This document shows, in pieces, positions 41,786-51,009 of a stretch of DNA of 64,000 nucleotides. Below the pieces are notes generated by a model. It made no database searches and was not told where the DNA came from. It saw only the letters and a list, made by a program, of their open reading frames with translations. Source of the DNA: Bradyrhizobium sp. AZCC 2262 (lineage in GTDB: Bacteria > Pseudomonadota > Alphaproteobacteria > Rhizobiales > Xanthobacteraceae). The stretch is taken from contig NZ_JAZHRT010000001.1 in NCBI RefSeq assembly GCF_036924535.1, forward strand, positions 2,480,001 through 2,544,000, read 5' to 3'. Position 1 is the first letter of the stretch. Each line of letters starts with the position of its first letter. A program made the translations under genes and the position numbers.

Positions 41786-43246
41786 CTAGGACGGACCTGA
41801 GCTTCTGTCGGGCAGGAGGAGAAGCAGTCCGACGACTGTGAGTAGCATCAGCACGTTGCAAAGGGCGACCGCGCCAAACGCCTGGACATAGGATGCCGTC
41901 TGGCTGAGGCCTCTTGATCCGGCACCAGACAGCGTCAGAAAGAAGGGAACCTCCAGTGCCGCTACCCCCAATGCATTGCCGCCGCGCTGCATCGTCGTCA
42001 GGACCCCGGATGCGGATCCGACGTGGCGGTCGTGGATACCGCTCATCACCGCGTTCAGTATGGGCGTCATGAAAAGGCCCATGCCGATGCCAACGAGCAG
42101 CAGGGACGGAAGAAGCCATTCGGCTGGAAGCGGATCGATCGTCCAGCACAGGACGAGCGCAAAAAGCATCCCGACCAGGTCCACGAGGACGCCTGCCATC
42201 ATGATACGGCGCACCCCGAACGACACAAGCCGACTTGCAATCGGCGAAACGATTCCGAACGCTCCACCGAGCATTGCCAGACTCGCTGCTGTGGCCAGCG
42301 GCGAGTACCCATAGCCCGTTTGCATTAGCAACACGTAGGAGAAGCTGAAGGGTGTCGTAGATGCCCAAAAGATAAGGATCAGAAGCGCGCCGACATTAAA
42401 CGCGCGGTCGCCAAACAGGTCGGTTTCAAGCAGCGGAGAGAGACCGTGCCGCGACTTCCAGCGTTGGTGGAGGTAGAACCCCACGAAAGCGAGCGGGGAC
42501 GCGACCAGCATCGCGACAGGCCACCCGGCCCAGCCGCGCTCCGGGCCCTCGACCAACGGCAGCATCAGCAGCAACATGGCGAGTGTGCTCAGCGCGACAC
42601 CCGCAAGGTCAAGCCGCTTGTGCTCGCCGGAACGCACGTCGGCCAGCACAAGCGGTGTCAGGAGAATTGCCGATATCCCAATTGGGAGGTTCATCAGAAA
42701 GATCATACGCCAGCCAAGGCCGAACAGGTCAGCCTGGACGAGGACTCCCCCAAGGATAAGCCCGGCGACGTTGGCAAGGCCGATCGCCACGCCCATCGCG
42801 CCGAACGCTGCCCTACGCTCGCCGCCATCGGCAAACGACATTCGCACCAACGCAAAGACCTGGGGTGAGAGCATCGCCGCGGAGGCGCCCTGCAGCAGCC
42901 TGCCGACAATAAGAATCTCGATGTTCGGCGCGACCCCGCAGACGAACGACGTCAGCGTGAACGCTGCAAAAGCCGCCATGAAAACACGACGCTGGCCGTA
43001 GATGTCGCCAAGCCGTCCCCCGGTGATCATGCCGGCGGAGAAAGCCAGTGCGTAGCCTGCTATCGTGAGCTCGGCCTCGCCGAAGCTCGCGTGTAGCGAG
43101 CCTCTGATCGCCGGAATCGCAATGTTGACGATCGAATTGTCCATGACCGTCACAAAAATGCCCGAGAGCACGACGGCGAGCGCCACCCGGCGGCGGGCGT
43201 CGATGCCCGGGTTGGCGACCTCTGCGCTCGGTTCGAGGTCGCTCAA
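41786..43246 (-). CDS. MFS transporter, DHA2 (14-segment) type
   Basis: A 486-residue MFS protein with about 14 hydrophobic segments. It has NSIVNIAIPAIRGSLHAS in segment 1 (the D/N-x-T/S-I-V-N-x-A-x-P type motif of this family), GGRLGDIYGQRRVF in loop 2-3, and RLLQGASAAMLSPQVFALV in segment 4. Such proteins export drugs or toxic intermediates. It starts with TTG at 43246, sharing TTGA with the stop of the upstream dehydrogenase gene. It is the last gene of a six-gene minus-strand operon. Confidence 0.9.
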   Translation of the reverse strand: MSDLEPSAEVANPGIDARRRVALAVVLSGIFVTVMDNSIVNIAIPAIRGSLHASFGEAELTIAGYALAFSAGMITGGRLGDIYGQRRVFMAAFAAFTLTSFVCGVAPNIEILIVGRLLQGASAAMLSPQVFALVRMSFADGGERRAAFGAMGVAIGLANVAGLILGGVLVQADLFGLGWRMIFLMNLPIGISAILLTPLVLADVRSGEHKRLDLAGVALSTLAMLLLMLPLVEGPERGWAGWPVAMLVASPLAFVGFYLHQRWKSRHGLSPLLETDLFGDRAFNVGALLILIFWASTTPFSFSYVLLMQTGYGYSPLATAASLAMLGGAFGIVSPIASRLVSFGVRRIMMAGVLVDLVGMLFALVLCWTIDPLPAEWLLPSLLLVGIGMGLFMTPILNAVMSGIHDRHVGSASGVLTTMQRGGNALGVAALEVPFFLTLSGAGSRGLSQTASYVQAFGAVALCNVLMLLTVVGLLLLLPDRSSGPS

Positions 43247-44232
43247 AGCGTGACGACGATCTTGCCGAATTGGCCGCTGTTCTCCAGATAGCGATGCACT
43301 TCCACCATATCGTCGAACTTGAATATGCGATCGATGACCGGCTTGAGCGCGCCGCTCGCAAGACCCTTGGTGACGTAATCCACCGCGGCCTTCCGGCGAG
43401 CCTCGTCGCCGGTGACCAGCCGGATGCTGTACCCTTTGACGATCGTCATCTTGCGGATCATCTCCAGCACGGGGATCGGTGTGTCATCCTCGCTCAGTGC
43501 GCCGTAGATGTAGACGATACCCTCATTGGTCAGCGCGGCGATCAGCTTGGCCAAGTCCGCGCCGCCCACGGGATCGAAGGCGACGCGTGCGCCACGGCCG
43601 TTGGTGATGCGCATCACCTCGGCGACCATGTCTTGCTCTTGGGTTGCAACAACATGGGCTGCGCCGGCCTCGTGCAGCCGCTTTTTCTTGTCCGAAGTGC
43701 CGGTCAGCGCGATGGGGATCGCGCCGGCATGGTTGGCAATTTGAATCGCCGCCAGGCCGACGCTGCTCGAAGCGGCGGGAATGATGACCAAGTCGCCCGC
43801 CTTCACGCGAGCGTCGACGACGAGCGCGCCGTAGGCCGTCATGAACATCATCCAGACCGACGCTGCTTCGACGAACGAAAGCGATTCCGGATGCTTCACG
43901 ACGGCGTGGTCGGGCGCGAGAATGACCTCTCCGTAGGTGAAGTACTTGTTGAGGGAGAAGGCCGGGAGCGTGCTGACTGTGTCGGCCACGGCAAAATCGG
44001 TCACATCCTTGCCCACGGCATCGACAACGCCGGCGCAATCATATCCCAGGCCGGCCGGGAATATCGGGGATTCGACATATCTGTCGTTTCGCCACATTGA
44101 GTCGGCTCGGTTGATGCCGATCGCCTTTACCTTGATGCGAATTTCGTGTGGACCGGGAGCCGGCACTCCCATTTCAATGAATTCGAGGACTTCTGGCCCT
44201 CCGGCCTGTGCGAATTTGATCATACGGGACAT
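43243..44232 (-). CDS. Quinone oxidoreductase-like medium-chain dehydrogenase
   Basis: A 329-residue medium-chain reductase. AIGINRADSMWRNDRY is in the catalytic half, GYDCAGVVDAVG at the domain border, and IPAASSSVGLAAIQIANHAG is the nucleotide turn. FDPVGGADLAKL and YLENSGQFGKIVVTL end the protein. There is no clear zinc ligand set. ATG 44232 follows TGGAGGCTTC; the longer in-frame start at 44283 is less likely. It overlaps the MFS gene by TTGA. It is the fifth gene of the operon divergent from LysR 47422. Confidence 0.88.
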   Translation of the reverse strand: MSRMIKFAQAGGPEVLEFIEMGVPAPGPHEIRIKVKAIGINRADSMWRNDRYVESPIFPAGLGYDCAGVVDAVGKDVTDFAVADTVSTLPAFSLNKYFTYGEVILAPDHAVVKHPESLSFVEAASVWMMFMTAYGALVVDARVKAGDLVIIPAASSSVGLAAIQIANHAGAIPIALTGTSDKKKRLHEAGAAHVVATQEQDMVAEVMRITNGRGARVAFDPVGGADLAKLIAALTNEGIVYIYGALSEDDTPIPVLEMIRKMTIVKGYSIRLVTGDEARRKAAVDYVTKGLASGALKPVIDRIFKFDDMVEVHRYLENSGQFGKIVVTL

Positions 44233-44347
44233 GAAGCCTCCATCAAGTCGGGTTGCAGGTGTGTGATTCGGCACGAGCGCCACGGTGGTCAGCGCAGGGC
44301 CGGTTGTGAGGGGCGTTTCGAGATGCTGTTCGGGAACGGCGGAGGAC

Positions 44348-44641
44348 CTAGTCCATTCCGGTCATGAGGTACACGAAGCCCTTACTGGCTTTTAGCCGGA
44401 TCGGCCGTACCGCCTGATAGGCGTTGGAATAGTAGAATGTCTTCACGGCCTCGGCGCTGTTGAACTCGACGATAACCCGGCGGCGATGAGGCAAGACGCC
44501 ATCCAGCGGTTGCGGATCTCCTCCGCGCACGAGAATTTTGCCGCCGTGAGCCGAGGTGATATCCGGAACGCTCGTGCGGTAAGCCTCATAGGCGGCCGGA
44601 TCGGTGATCTCGACTTCAACAACGAAATACCCCTTGGGCAT
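44348..44641 (-). CDS. DUF1330 domain protein
   Basis: A 97-residue DUF1330 protein (dimeric alpha-beta barrel relative). MPKGYFVVEVEITDPAAYEA opens it, the middle has HGGKILVRGGDPQPLDG, and it ends with VEFNSAEAVKTFYYSNAYQA. CAGGAGTTGGACT precedes ATG 44641. The family has no settled activity. It is commonly found in catabolic operons, as here with GST, SDR and EthD genes. Confidence 0.9.
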   Translation of the reverse strand: MPKGYFVVEVEITDPAAYEAYRTSVPDITSAHGGKILVRGGDPQPLDGVLPHRRRVIVEFNSAEAVKTFYYSNAYQAVRPIRLKASKGFVYLMTGMD

Positions 44642-44730
44642 AGTCCAACTCCTGTATCGGCCGCAATCGGTCGCGGGATAGCTTGGCGTGAAGCAATGGT
44701 TGATGCATTGCGGTTCGAGCAGCATCCGCG

Positions 44731-45372
44731 TTATGCGCTCATGCTGGGCCGCGCCGAAACCGCATCCTTCCAGCGCGTCAGCGCTTGGTGCCGCTCTGGA
44801 ATCGATATGTCGAGCGCCTTCGCGAAATCGATGGTCACCAGCGCAGTGATGTCTGCCGCCGAAAACCGCTCGCCGGCGACGAAGGGCACCTGTTCGAGCC
44901 GTGCGTTCAGATCAGCGAGAAAGTTCTGCACGCGCAGCACGCTGCGGTCGACCAACCCCGGAATTTGCCCGTAGCTGTGCGGTCCGGCGATGGCGCGGCC
45001 CTTCAGCCTCTCCATCTTGTTGCGCACGCCTTCCATCACCGGCGCAAAGCCTTCGAGCTCGGCGAACCGCTCCCACATCACGACCAGGCCCTTGTCCTTA
45101 GACGTGGCGCCCAATAGGGGCGTGTCGGGAAAGGCTTCATCGAGATACCGCATGATGGCCGGCGCCTCTGCGATGGTGGTGCCATCTTCGAGCACCAGGG
45201 CCGGTACCACGCGGCGGGGATTGATGGCCCTGTAGGCTTCCGAGTGTTGCTCACCTGTGCCGAGATCGACAGAAATCAGCGTCGGCTTGAGCCCCTTCTC
45301 GGCCAGGAAAATTCGGACACGCCGCGAATTGGGCGAGTTGACGGAATGGTAGAGCTTCAACTTGTCTGACAT
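44731..45372 (-). CDS. Glutathione S-transferase family protein
   Basis: A 213-residue glutathione transferase. The N-terminal thioredoxin-like domain has YHSVNSPNSRRVRIFLAEKG (9-28), a cis-Pro in RVVPALVLEDG, and EAPAIMRYLDEAF for the glutathione carboxylate. The helical C-terminal half has FSAADITALVTIDFA, the family N-capping/hydrophobic staple. It acts in the cytoplasm, either conjugating a reactive intermediate or doing glutathione-dependent isomerisation or reduction. It is the third gene of the EthD operon. Confidence 0.93.
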   Translation of the reverse strand: MSDKLKLYHSVNSPNSRRVRIFLAEKGLKPTLISVDLGTGEQHSEAYRAINPRRVVPALVLEDGTTIAEAPAIMRYLDEAFPDTPLLGATSKDKGLVVMWERFAELEGFAPVMEGVRNKMERLKGRAIAGPHSYGQIPGLVDRSVLRVQNFLADLNARLEQVPFVAGERFSAADITALVTIDFAKALDISIPERHQALTRWKDAVSARPSMSA

Positions 45373-45439
45373 CTCATGACTCCTTGTGTTCGACTGGGAT
45401 AGTCACCGTGAGCAGTCGTGTACGTCTCTCGTTCTCGCG

Positions 45440-46168
45440 TCAGACTTGGGCTCTGCCGCCATCGGCGAACAGTTCGATCCCGGTGACGAAGCTGGAGTCG
45501 TCCGAGCCCAGAAACAGCGCGACCTTGGCGATCTCCTCGGGCTCCGCCATGCGGCCCATGGGGACGGTCGACACGATACGCGCGATGGCTTCAGACGGCT
45601 GCAGCGCCACTTGCGGAGTGATGACAGGTCCGGGACTGAGAACGTTGGCGCGGATGCGCCGGTCCTTCAGCTCCGCGGTCCAGGTGCGCACGAATGAGCG
45701 AATAGCCGCCTTGCTCGCGGCGTAGACGCCGAAGCTCGGGGTGCCTTTGGCGGCCGCGGCTGAACCGGTCAAAATGATGGAGGCGCCATCGTTCAGAAAC
45801 GGCAGCGCCTTCTGGACCGTGAAGAGCAGCCCCTTGACGTTCGTGTCGAAGGTCTTGTCGTAGTACTCCTCGGTGATGCTTCCCAACGGGACGAATCCAC
45901 CAAGTCCGACATTGGCGAAGAGGATATCGATGCGGCCCTTCGCCTTGACGCTCTCGTAGAGACGATCGAGGTCGGCGAGCTTCGCGACGTCACCCTGAAC
46001 CCCCGTGACGTTACCGCCGATGGCAGCTACAGCTTCTTCAAGCTCCTTCTGGCGACGGCCGGTAATGAAGACGTGAGCATCTTCACTGGCGAAGAGCTTT
46101 GCCGTGGCGACGCCGATACCCTGGGTACCGCCAGTAATGACAGCCACTTTCCCTTGCAATTTACCCAT
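45440..46168 (-). CDS. SDR-family oxidoreductase
   Basis: A 242-residue classical SDR: ITGGTQGIGVATA (11-23), TGRRQ for NADP, FANVGLGG in place of the usual NNAG, Ser in ILTGSAAAAKG, and VYAASKAAIRSF with the Tyr/Lys pair. It is of a different subfamily from the three LysR-paired SDRs; the FANVG motif is typical of 3-oxoacyl reductase-like proteins with this variation. It is the second gene of the EthD operon, 82 bp behind EthD. Confidence 0.92.
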   Translation of the reverse strand: MGKLQGKVAVITGGTQGIGVATAKLFASEDAHVFITGRRQKELEEAVAAIGGNVTGVQGDVAKLADLDRLYESVKAKGRIDILFANVGLGGFVPLGSITEEYYDKTFDTNVKGLLFTVQKALPFLNDGASIILTGSAAAAKGTPSFGVYAASKAAIRSFVRTWTAELKDRRIRANVLSPGPVITPQVALQPSEAIARIVSTVPMGRMAEPEEIAKVALFLGSDDSSFVTGIELFADGGRAQV

Positions 46169-46249
46169 GGTTCGTTGTCTCTCCGCGTCTCGTTGTGTTG
46201 TTGTCGAATGCTCTGTCCCCGGGTCATGGAGACCTCAGGCCGGGCAGCG

Positions 46250-47185
46250 TCACCCCTGCCGGCCCTGCACGAAGCGCCGTGTGACCTCATCCCGCATCTG
46301 GTTGACGGCACCGATTCGCTCGATGAGCTCCGCGGTCCGGCTGCCTCTCAAACCCGCCGTGGTGATCGCGCCATCGCGGACATAGGTGTAGACACCGCTC
46401 ACCAGGAATGCGCCGACCGACTGGAGATACCTGCGCTGGTCCTCGATGGTTGCGCGATAGGTCTCGCTTTCGCAGAACTCTCGTGCCGTGAGCGCGCTTG
46501 CGAAGCCGATCTCGATGACGCCGATGTCCTTGCGTTCGTCGCTGACCCGATGATCGCCGTGGGGAGATGGCGGCGACGGGCGCGCGTTGTCGTACGGTTC
46601 CGGCAGATGCAGACGCAACTTCCGCACCGCCGGTGCGGATGCCAGATGTCGCGCCCATTCCGACAACCAGGGCCGGAATCCCTCGCCGGACCCGCCGTTC
46701 AGATGCAGATGTAGGCGGTAGAGCCGGTCGGGCCCGTTTGGACTGCCGTCGGGTTCGCGATCAACCAGCGTATGTGAGCCCCGCGGCAGATTGTAAGCGA
46801 CGATGTGCTCGAACAGATGGAACACGTCTGCGAACAACACCGGGCTTGCTTCGGCGTAGCGGTTCAGGCCGTCGATGTCGGCGAAACCGATTTCCGCGGC
46901 GCCGTCGAGCACGACGTCCATGCGGCGAACGCCGTCCGGCAGAGGCCAGAGATTGGCCCCGTGGTCCGGTGAAAAGTGGTGCTGCACATAATAGCTGATA
47001 CCGGGAAGTCGGGCGCAGAGCGGCCCGAGGACATCGCGCCAATAGTCTGCGAACAGATCTCGCGGAAGCCCGGCAAGCTTGCGGAGGATGCCGTAGGAAA
47101 GGCAGCGGATGTTCTCGTCGCGCGCTGCAAAATTGGCAGTATCCACGAACTGCGTCGGTGCGTCGGGGTGGCTGTGCTGGTTCAT
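46250..47185 (-). CDS. EthD-domain protein, tandem form, with a hydrolase-derived N-terminus
   Basis: A 311-residue protein with two ferredoxin-like EthD-type repeats. The first includes GILRKLAGLPRDLFADYWRD and ISYYVQHHF, the second LYRLHLHLNGGSGEGF and RKLRLHLPEPYDN. EthD-like proteins assist degradation of ethers and aromatics; some bind or convert small organic compounds. The first 15 residues (MNQHSHPDAPTQFVD) match the start of the alpha/beta hydrolases at 35311 and 19726 in both protein and DNA, so the 5' end seems grafted. It is first in the operon divergent from LysR. Part of the gene is duplicated at 21779-21865. Confidence 0.85.
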   Translation of the reverse strand: MNQHSHPDAPTQFVDTANFAARDENIRCLSYGILRKLAGLPRDLFADYWRDVLGPLCARLPGISYYVQHHFSPDHGANLWPLPDGVRRMDVVLDGAAEIGFADIDGLNRYAEASPVLFADVFHLFEHIVAYNLPRGSHTLVDREPDGSPNGPDRLYRLHLHLNGGSGEGFRPWLSEWARHLASAPAVRKLRLHLPEPYDNARPSPPSPHGDHRVSDERKDIGVIEIGFASALTAREFCESETYRATIEDQRRYLQSVGAFLVSGVYTYVRDGAITTAGLRGSRTAELIERIGAVNQMRDEVTRRFVQGRQG

Positions 47186-47262
47186 CGAAGCTTCCTTCCG
47201 GCGGTGGCGCTCCGAGATGTTTTCTTTGGGGGCCTTCCCAACAAGGGCGAATTGCCGCGCAT

Positions 47263-47283
47263 TCGATCGGCCATGCCGATCGA
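47263..47283. promoter_or_regulatory. 9-bp perfect inverted repeat upstream of the EthD operon
   Basis: TCGATCGGC-CAT-GCCGATCGA is a perfect 9-bp inverted repeat with a 3-bp spacer, 78 bp upstream of the EthD start. It shares CGAT and ATCGG elements with the smaller palindrome near the LysR gene. Confidence 0.55.
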
Positions 47284-47393
47284 TCGGCCCTGACTAGAGC
47301 TGCCCAAGATGCTGAACAGGGTTGCAGTGCCGCGGCGTCAACCAAGTTGCCGGCCACATAGCCGGAGCGTAGGCTCGCGTTCAATCGACCCAT

Positions 47394-47405
47394 CCGATCA
47401 ATCGG
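47394..47405. promoter_or_regulatory. Inverted repeat just upstream of LysR
   Basis: CCGAT-CA-ATCGG lies 16 bp before the LysR start at 47422. Together with the repeat at 47263 it forms a plausible two-site LysR control region for the divergent pair. Confidence 0.45.
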
Positions 47406-47421
47406 TGACACGAGGATAGGC

Positions 47422-48327
47422 GTGGAACTGCGGCAGATCGACTGCTTCCTGGCGGTCGCGAAGGACCTCCATTTCGGAAGGGCGGCGAAGAGACTCTCTC
47501 TCGCCCAATCCTCCGTCTCCGAAGCGATACGCTCCCTGGAGCAGGAAGTCGGCGGACCACTGCTCGTCCGAACGAGCAGGCGCGTCCAGCTGACGTCCCT
47601 TGGCGAGAAGTTTCGTCTCGGCGTCGAACCCGCCGCCCTGGTGCTGCATGCTACGCTGGACGATTGCAGGAAGACCGTGCTTGGTCAGCCAAACCGGTTA
47701 AGGATCGGCTTTCTCGGTGGCGGACTCTATGAACTGACGTTGCCATTCGTCAGGCATCTCAGGAGCAAGTTCCATATCGATGTCGAGTGGGTGGAGCTTT
47801 CACTGCTCGACCAGTTTGAGGCGATTGCAGTGGGAAAGGTAGACGCTGCGTTCTGCAGACTTCCGCTCTCGCATGACGGCCTGGTGCAATGCACGGTGGT
47901 GCTTGAGGAGAAGAAGAAGCTGGTGGTGCCGGCCGATCACAGGCTCTCAAACCGAGACTGGATCGATCCTGAGGAACTCGCGCTCGAGACCATACCGACA
48001 TTGCCCGACAATCATCATCTGGGCGCCTGGGCAGCGATCCATTTCCCTGATCACACGCCTTCGGGACGGCCAATCGCGCGAGGGCCGGTCGTCACAACGA
48101 TCCGGGAATCTCTTGCGGCCGTCGAATCCGGCGAGGCCGTCGTCATCGTGGGAGCGCGAGCGGAGCTCTATTATTCCAACCCCCGCATCAAATTTATCGA
48201 GATCGGCGTTGCTCCCGTCGGCACCGCTCTCGTGAGGCGTCGAGCCGATCGTCGGCGTGTGATACTGGACCTCGAAGAATGCGCGCGCGATGTCGCGGCC
48301 GGGTTGGTCGATACTGCAGAGCATTGA
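47422..48327 (+). CDS. LysR-family transcriptional regulator
   Basis: A 301-residue LysR protein starting at GTG 47422. The opening MELRQIDCFLAVAKDLHFGR and AKRLSLAQSSVSEAIRSLEQ form the DNA-binding domain, and the sensor domain has GFLGGGLYELTLPFVRHL and VGKVDAAFCRLPL. It is of the BenM/CatM-like class by these motifs. It is divergent from the EthD operon, with palindromes in the shared promoter region. It is the likely inducer-dependent activator of that operon. Confidence 0.92.
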   Translation: MELRQIDCFLAVAKDLHFGRAAKRLSLAQSSVSEAIRSLEQEVGGPLLVRTSRRVQLTSLGEKFRLGVEPAALVLHATLDDCRKTVLGQPNRLRIGFLGGGLYELTLPFVRHLRSKFHIDVEWVELSLLDQFEAIAVGKVDAAFCRLPLSHDGLVQCTVVLEEKKKLVVPADHRLSNRDWIDPEELALETIPTLPDNHHLGAWAAIHFPDHTPSGRPIARGPVVTTIRESLAAVESGEAVVIVGARAELYYSNPRIKFIEIGVAPVGTALVRRRADRRRVILDLEECARDVAAGLVDTAEH

Positions 48328-48499
48328 TCGTCACTGAACTGGTTTCTCAACCAAGCGCAGGAATTGAGTGCAGCGTGGCGTCGCTTTGAGCCGGCGTTCG
48401 GCCGAAGGAAAAGGTTCAGAAAGAGGCGCCTGTTCTGGTCCGGACGTCACAGCGGGCGAGTAGCACCTATGAACGGCGCCGGGCGAGATGTGGATGGAG

Positions 48500-49262
48500 T
48501 CATTCACCGCGCTTACAGTGAGAGTTGGCCCGTAGTTCCTTCAGAAGCGCGGCGAACGCCGGGGAGGGGTGGCGCCGATTTGGGTAATAGAGATGGTAGC
48601 CGGAGAACGGTGGGCTCCAGTCTGCCAATACCCGGACCAGGCGTCCATCGGCGATGAACGGCGCCACCATGTCTTCCATCACGATCGCCAACCCCGCACC
48701 ATGAAGGGCGGCGTCGATGAGCAGGCGCATGTCATTCAGGACGAAGGGGCCATCGACTTTGACGTTGACGCTGCGTCCGTCGCGCTCGAACTCCCAGGCA
48801 TAGAGGCCGCCGGAAGTCGGCAGGCGGATGTTGCAGCAGCGGTGATGCGTGAGGTCCTGCAGTTCGACCGGGACGCCGTGTTCAGCGAGGTAGGCCGGGC
48901 ATCCGACGACCACCCTCCGTAGATCAGGGCCGATGCGCAGGGCGATCATATCCCGGGCGATTTGCTCCCCTAGCCGGACGCAGGCATCGTACTGTTCGAT
49001 GACGATGTCTGTGAGAGCGGGTTCGATCGACACCTCAACCTTGATGTCGGGATAGCGTATTCAGCCGAAGCAGGGCAGGCCACAACACGGTCTCAGCGGC
49101 ATGCCGGCCGGCCGTGAGCCGGAGCGATCCCGCGGGCAATTCGCGCAGCTCGCTGAGCGCATTGAGCTGAGCCTCGATCTCGTCCAGAGCGGGGCGAAGC
49201 GTGCTCAAGAGCTGCTCGCCCGCAGGTGTCGGCATCACACTGCGGGTGGTGCGCGTGAGTAC
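48500..49262 (-). pseudogene. LysR-family regulator, N-terminally truncated and frameshifted
   Basis: From about 49262 the minus strand reads TRTTRSVMPTPAGEQLL and on to LRLTAGRHAAETVLWPALL, the linker of a LysR protein. It breaks near 49060, where the frame shifts, and continues YPDIKVEVSIEPALTDIVIE to the stop at 48500-48502. The helix-turn-helix (about 60 residues) is absent; in its place the quinone reductase gene ends. It cannot make a working regulator. Confidence 0.8.
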
Positions 49263-50254
49263 TGTTGTTTCACGGCGATAACTAACTTGCCCCTTGTTCG
49301 GCCGCGGGCCAAAATATCGTAAGCGCTCGGTAGATCGGAGAGGTTGAAGACTTGTGTGACGATGGGCTTGATCGTTCCGGCGTCGACCAAGGCAGCGATC
49401 TCTGCAAGTTGGCCGCCGTCGGAGCGGGTGAGCGGACCGTGAAATTCGACGCCGCGCTCGGTCGCTAGCGTGCGAAAGGGTAGGTTGTGCTGGGCAATCT
49501 TTGCGGCAACGTCGGCTGGTTCGCCGAACTCGAGCCATGCGCGCTCATCGGAAACGCGCCTTAATCCAACGTAGCGGCCACCCGGCCGAATGCTTTTGAT
49601 CGACGGAACGATCAGGTCACCGCAGACCCCATCATATACGACATCGAACGGGCCGCTGTCTTCAAATCGTTGAGCTACATAATCTACCGCCGTGTCGACG
49701 CCGAGGGATCTAAGAAAATCTTGATTTGCCGCGCTAGCCGTTGCGGTCACTTTGGCGCCGATATGCTTGGCAAGTTGGATTGCGAAGGTGCCGATTCCTC
49801 CAGCGCCGGCCTGAATCAGCAGGCTCTCGCCTGTTTTCAAGTGAGCCCGCTCGTAGAAACTCTGCCAGGTGGTCAACGCAACGGTCGGGAGGCTAGCGGC
49901 CTCCTGATGGCTAACCGTCTTTGGCTTGCGGGCTAGCAGCCTCGCGGGTATCGCAATCCGCTCTGCGTACGCACCGTAGACGGAAGGAAGCCGCCCATAC
50001 ACTTCGTCGCCGGGCTTGAATTCCGACCCGCCGGGGGCTTCGAGCACGATCCCGGATATGTCGAATCCCATGATAATCGGATAATTCGTAGGAAGGGCCG
50101 CGAACAATCCTTGCCGGATAACCACCTCGACCGGGTTCACGCCTGCCGCGTGAACCTCGACCAAAGCCGCGTCGTTGCCGCGCACCGGTTCCGGTAAATC
50201 GCCGTACTTCACGACTTCATTGCCACCGAAGCCAGTCAGAAATGCCGCTTTCAT
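49235..50254 (-). CDS. NADP-dependent quinone oxidoreductase family protein
   Basis: A 339-residue zeta-crystallin-type reductase. AAGVNPVEVVIRQG, LPTVALTTWQSFYERAHL, IQAGAGGIGTFAIQLAKHIG and VYDGVCGDL match the paralogue at 10434. The family end GKLVIAV is followed here by KQQYSRAPPAV, read from the start of the LysR remnant, so the stop is not the original one. ATG 50254 follows GGAGCTGAC. The enzyme core is intact. It probably reduces quinones or enones with NADPH. Confidence 0.88.
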   Translation of the reverse strand: MKAAFLTGFGGNEVVKYGDLPEPVRGNDAALVEVHAAGVNPVEVVIRQGLFAALPTNYPIIMGFDISGIVLEAPGGSEFKPGDEVYGRLPSVYGAYAERIAIPARLLARKPKTVSHQEAASLPTVALTTWQSFYERAHLKTGESLLIQAGAGGIGTFAIQLAKHIGAKVTATASAANQDFLRSLGVDTAVDYVAQRFEDSGPFDVVYDGVCGDLIVPSIKSIRPGGRYVGLRRVSDERAWLEFGEPADVAAKIAQHNLPFRTLATERGVEFHGPLTRSDGGQLAEIAALVDAGTIKPIVTQVFNLSDLPSAYDILARGRTRGKLVIAVKQQYSRAPPAV

Positions 50255-51009
50255 GTCAGCTCCGTATTCGCGAGTACCAAATTAGTTGCGTTAACAGTAG
50301 TCCCGTTACGCGTGGTGCCGATATCCCGCCCGGCCTGGTCAGCGTGCCCTATGCCAAGGGACGTCCGTCGAGTGTGCGCATCCATCGCCGCGGCGCGGAG
50401 TTATTAAACCCATTGCGCCGTGATCCGGTTCGACAAATGTGAAGAACGCTTCTTCAATAAGCGAATGCGAGCGCGTCCGAGTTGCTTGGCCCTAGCGAAA
50501 GCCTGCGCGTTATGAGAAGTGGTGCCGCCCTTCGCGGTCTCAGCGCTTTACGAAGTCATTCGTCGGTACGATCAGCGCCTGAACGACGAGAAAGCGTTCG
50601 GTATCGAAGAAATGGCCTACTCGCGATTGATGAATGGCTCAGCAACCGTGTCCCGGCCCGTGAACCGACGCGTTATCCAGCATTGGGCGATGTCTGGAAA
50701 GGTGGCAAAAACGGCATTCCGATACACGGTCGAGCCTCGTATCGTCGGGCGTGCGTGGTGCGGCGCCTCCTATATCCGTTCAACGAGACACAGCGTGTGA
50801 CGATGATCAATCGACGGGCGGTTTCGCACCCGCGCCAAGCCTCACTGGCGAGTCTAAAATCGCAATTGATCCATCAACGCTCGAAGGAATGACATGGTGA
50901 TCGGATTTGTGGTCGCTACGGCGCCACCGACCAGACCCGTCGTCTGGTGTCGTTCGTATGGTGTTGGCCAAGTCGCACGTACTCAAAAGCTGCCCTCTTG
51001 AGGTTCGAT
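50255..51009. other. Intergenic region without a supported gene
   Basis: 755 bases between a minus-strand and a plus-strand gene. A plus frame at about 50311-50442 (ending LLNPLRRDPVRQM) and one at 50519-50800 are open but match nothing I recognise. Degenerate coding DNA is possible. Confidence 0.35.

Noticed and set aside
50519..50800. 93-codon plus-strand open frame
   Set aside because: No family match; other frames across the same bases are equally open, as expected in GC-rich DNA.
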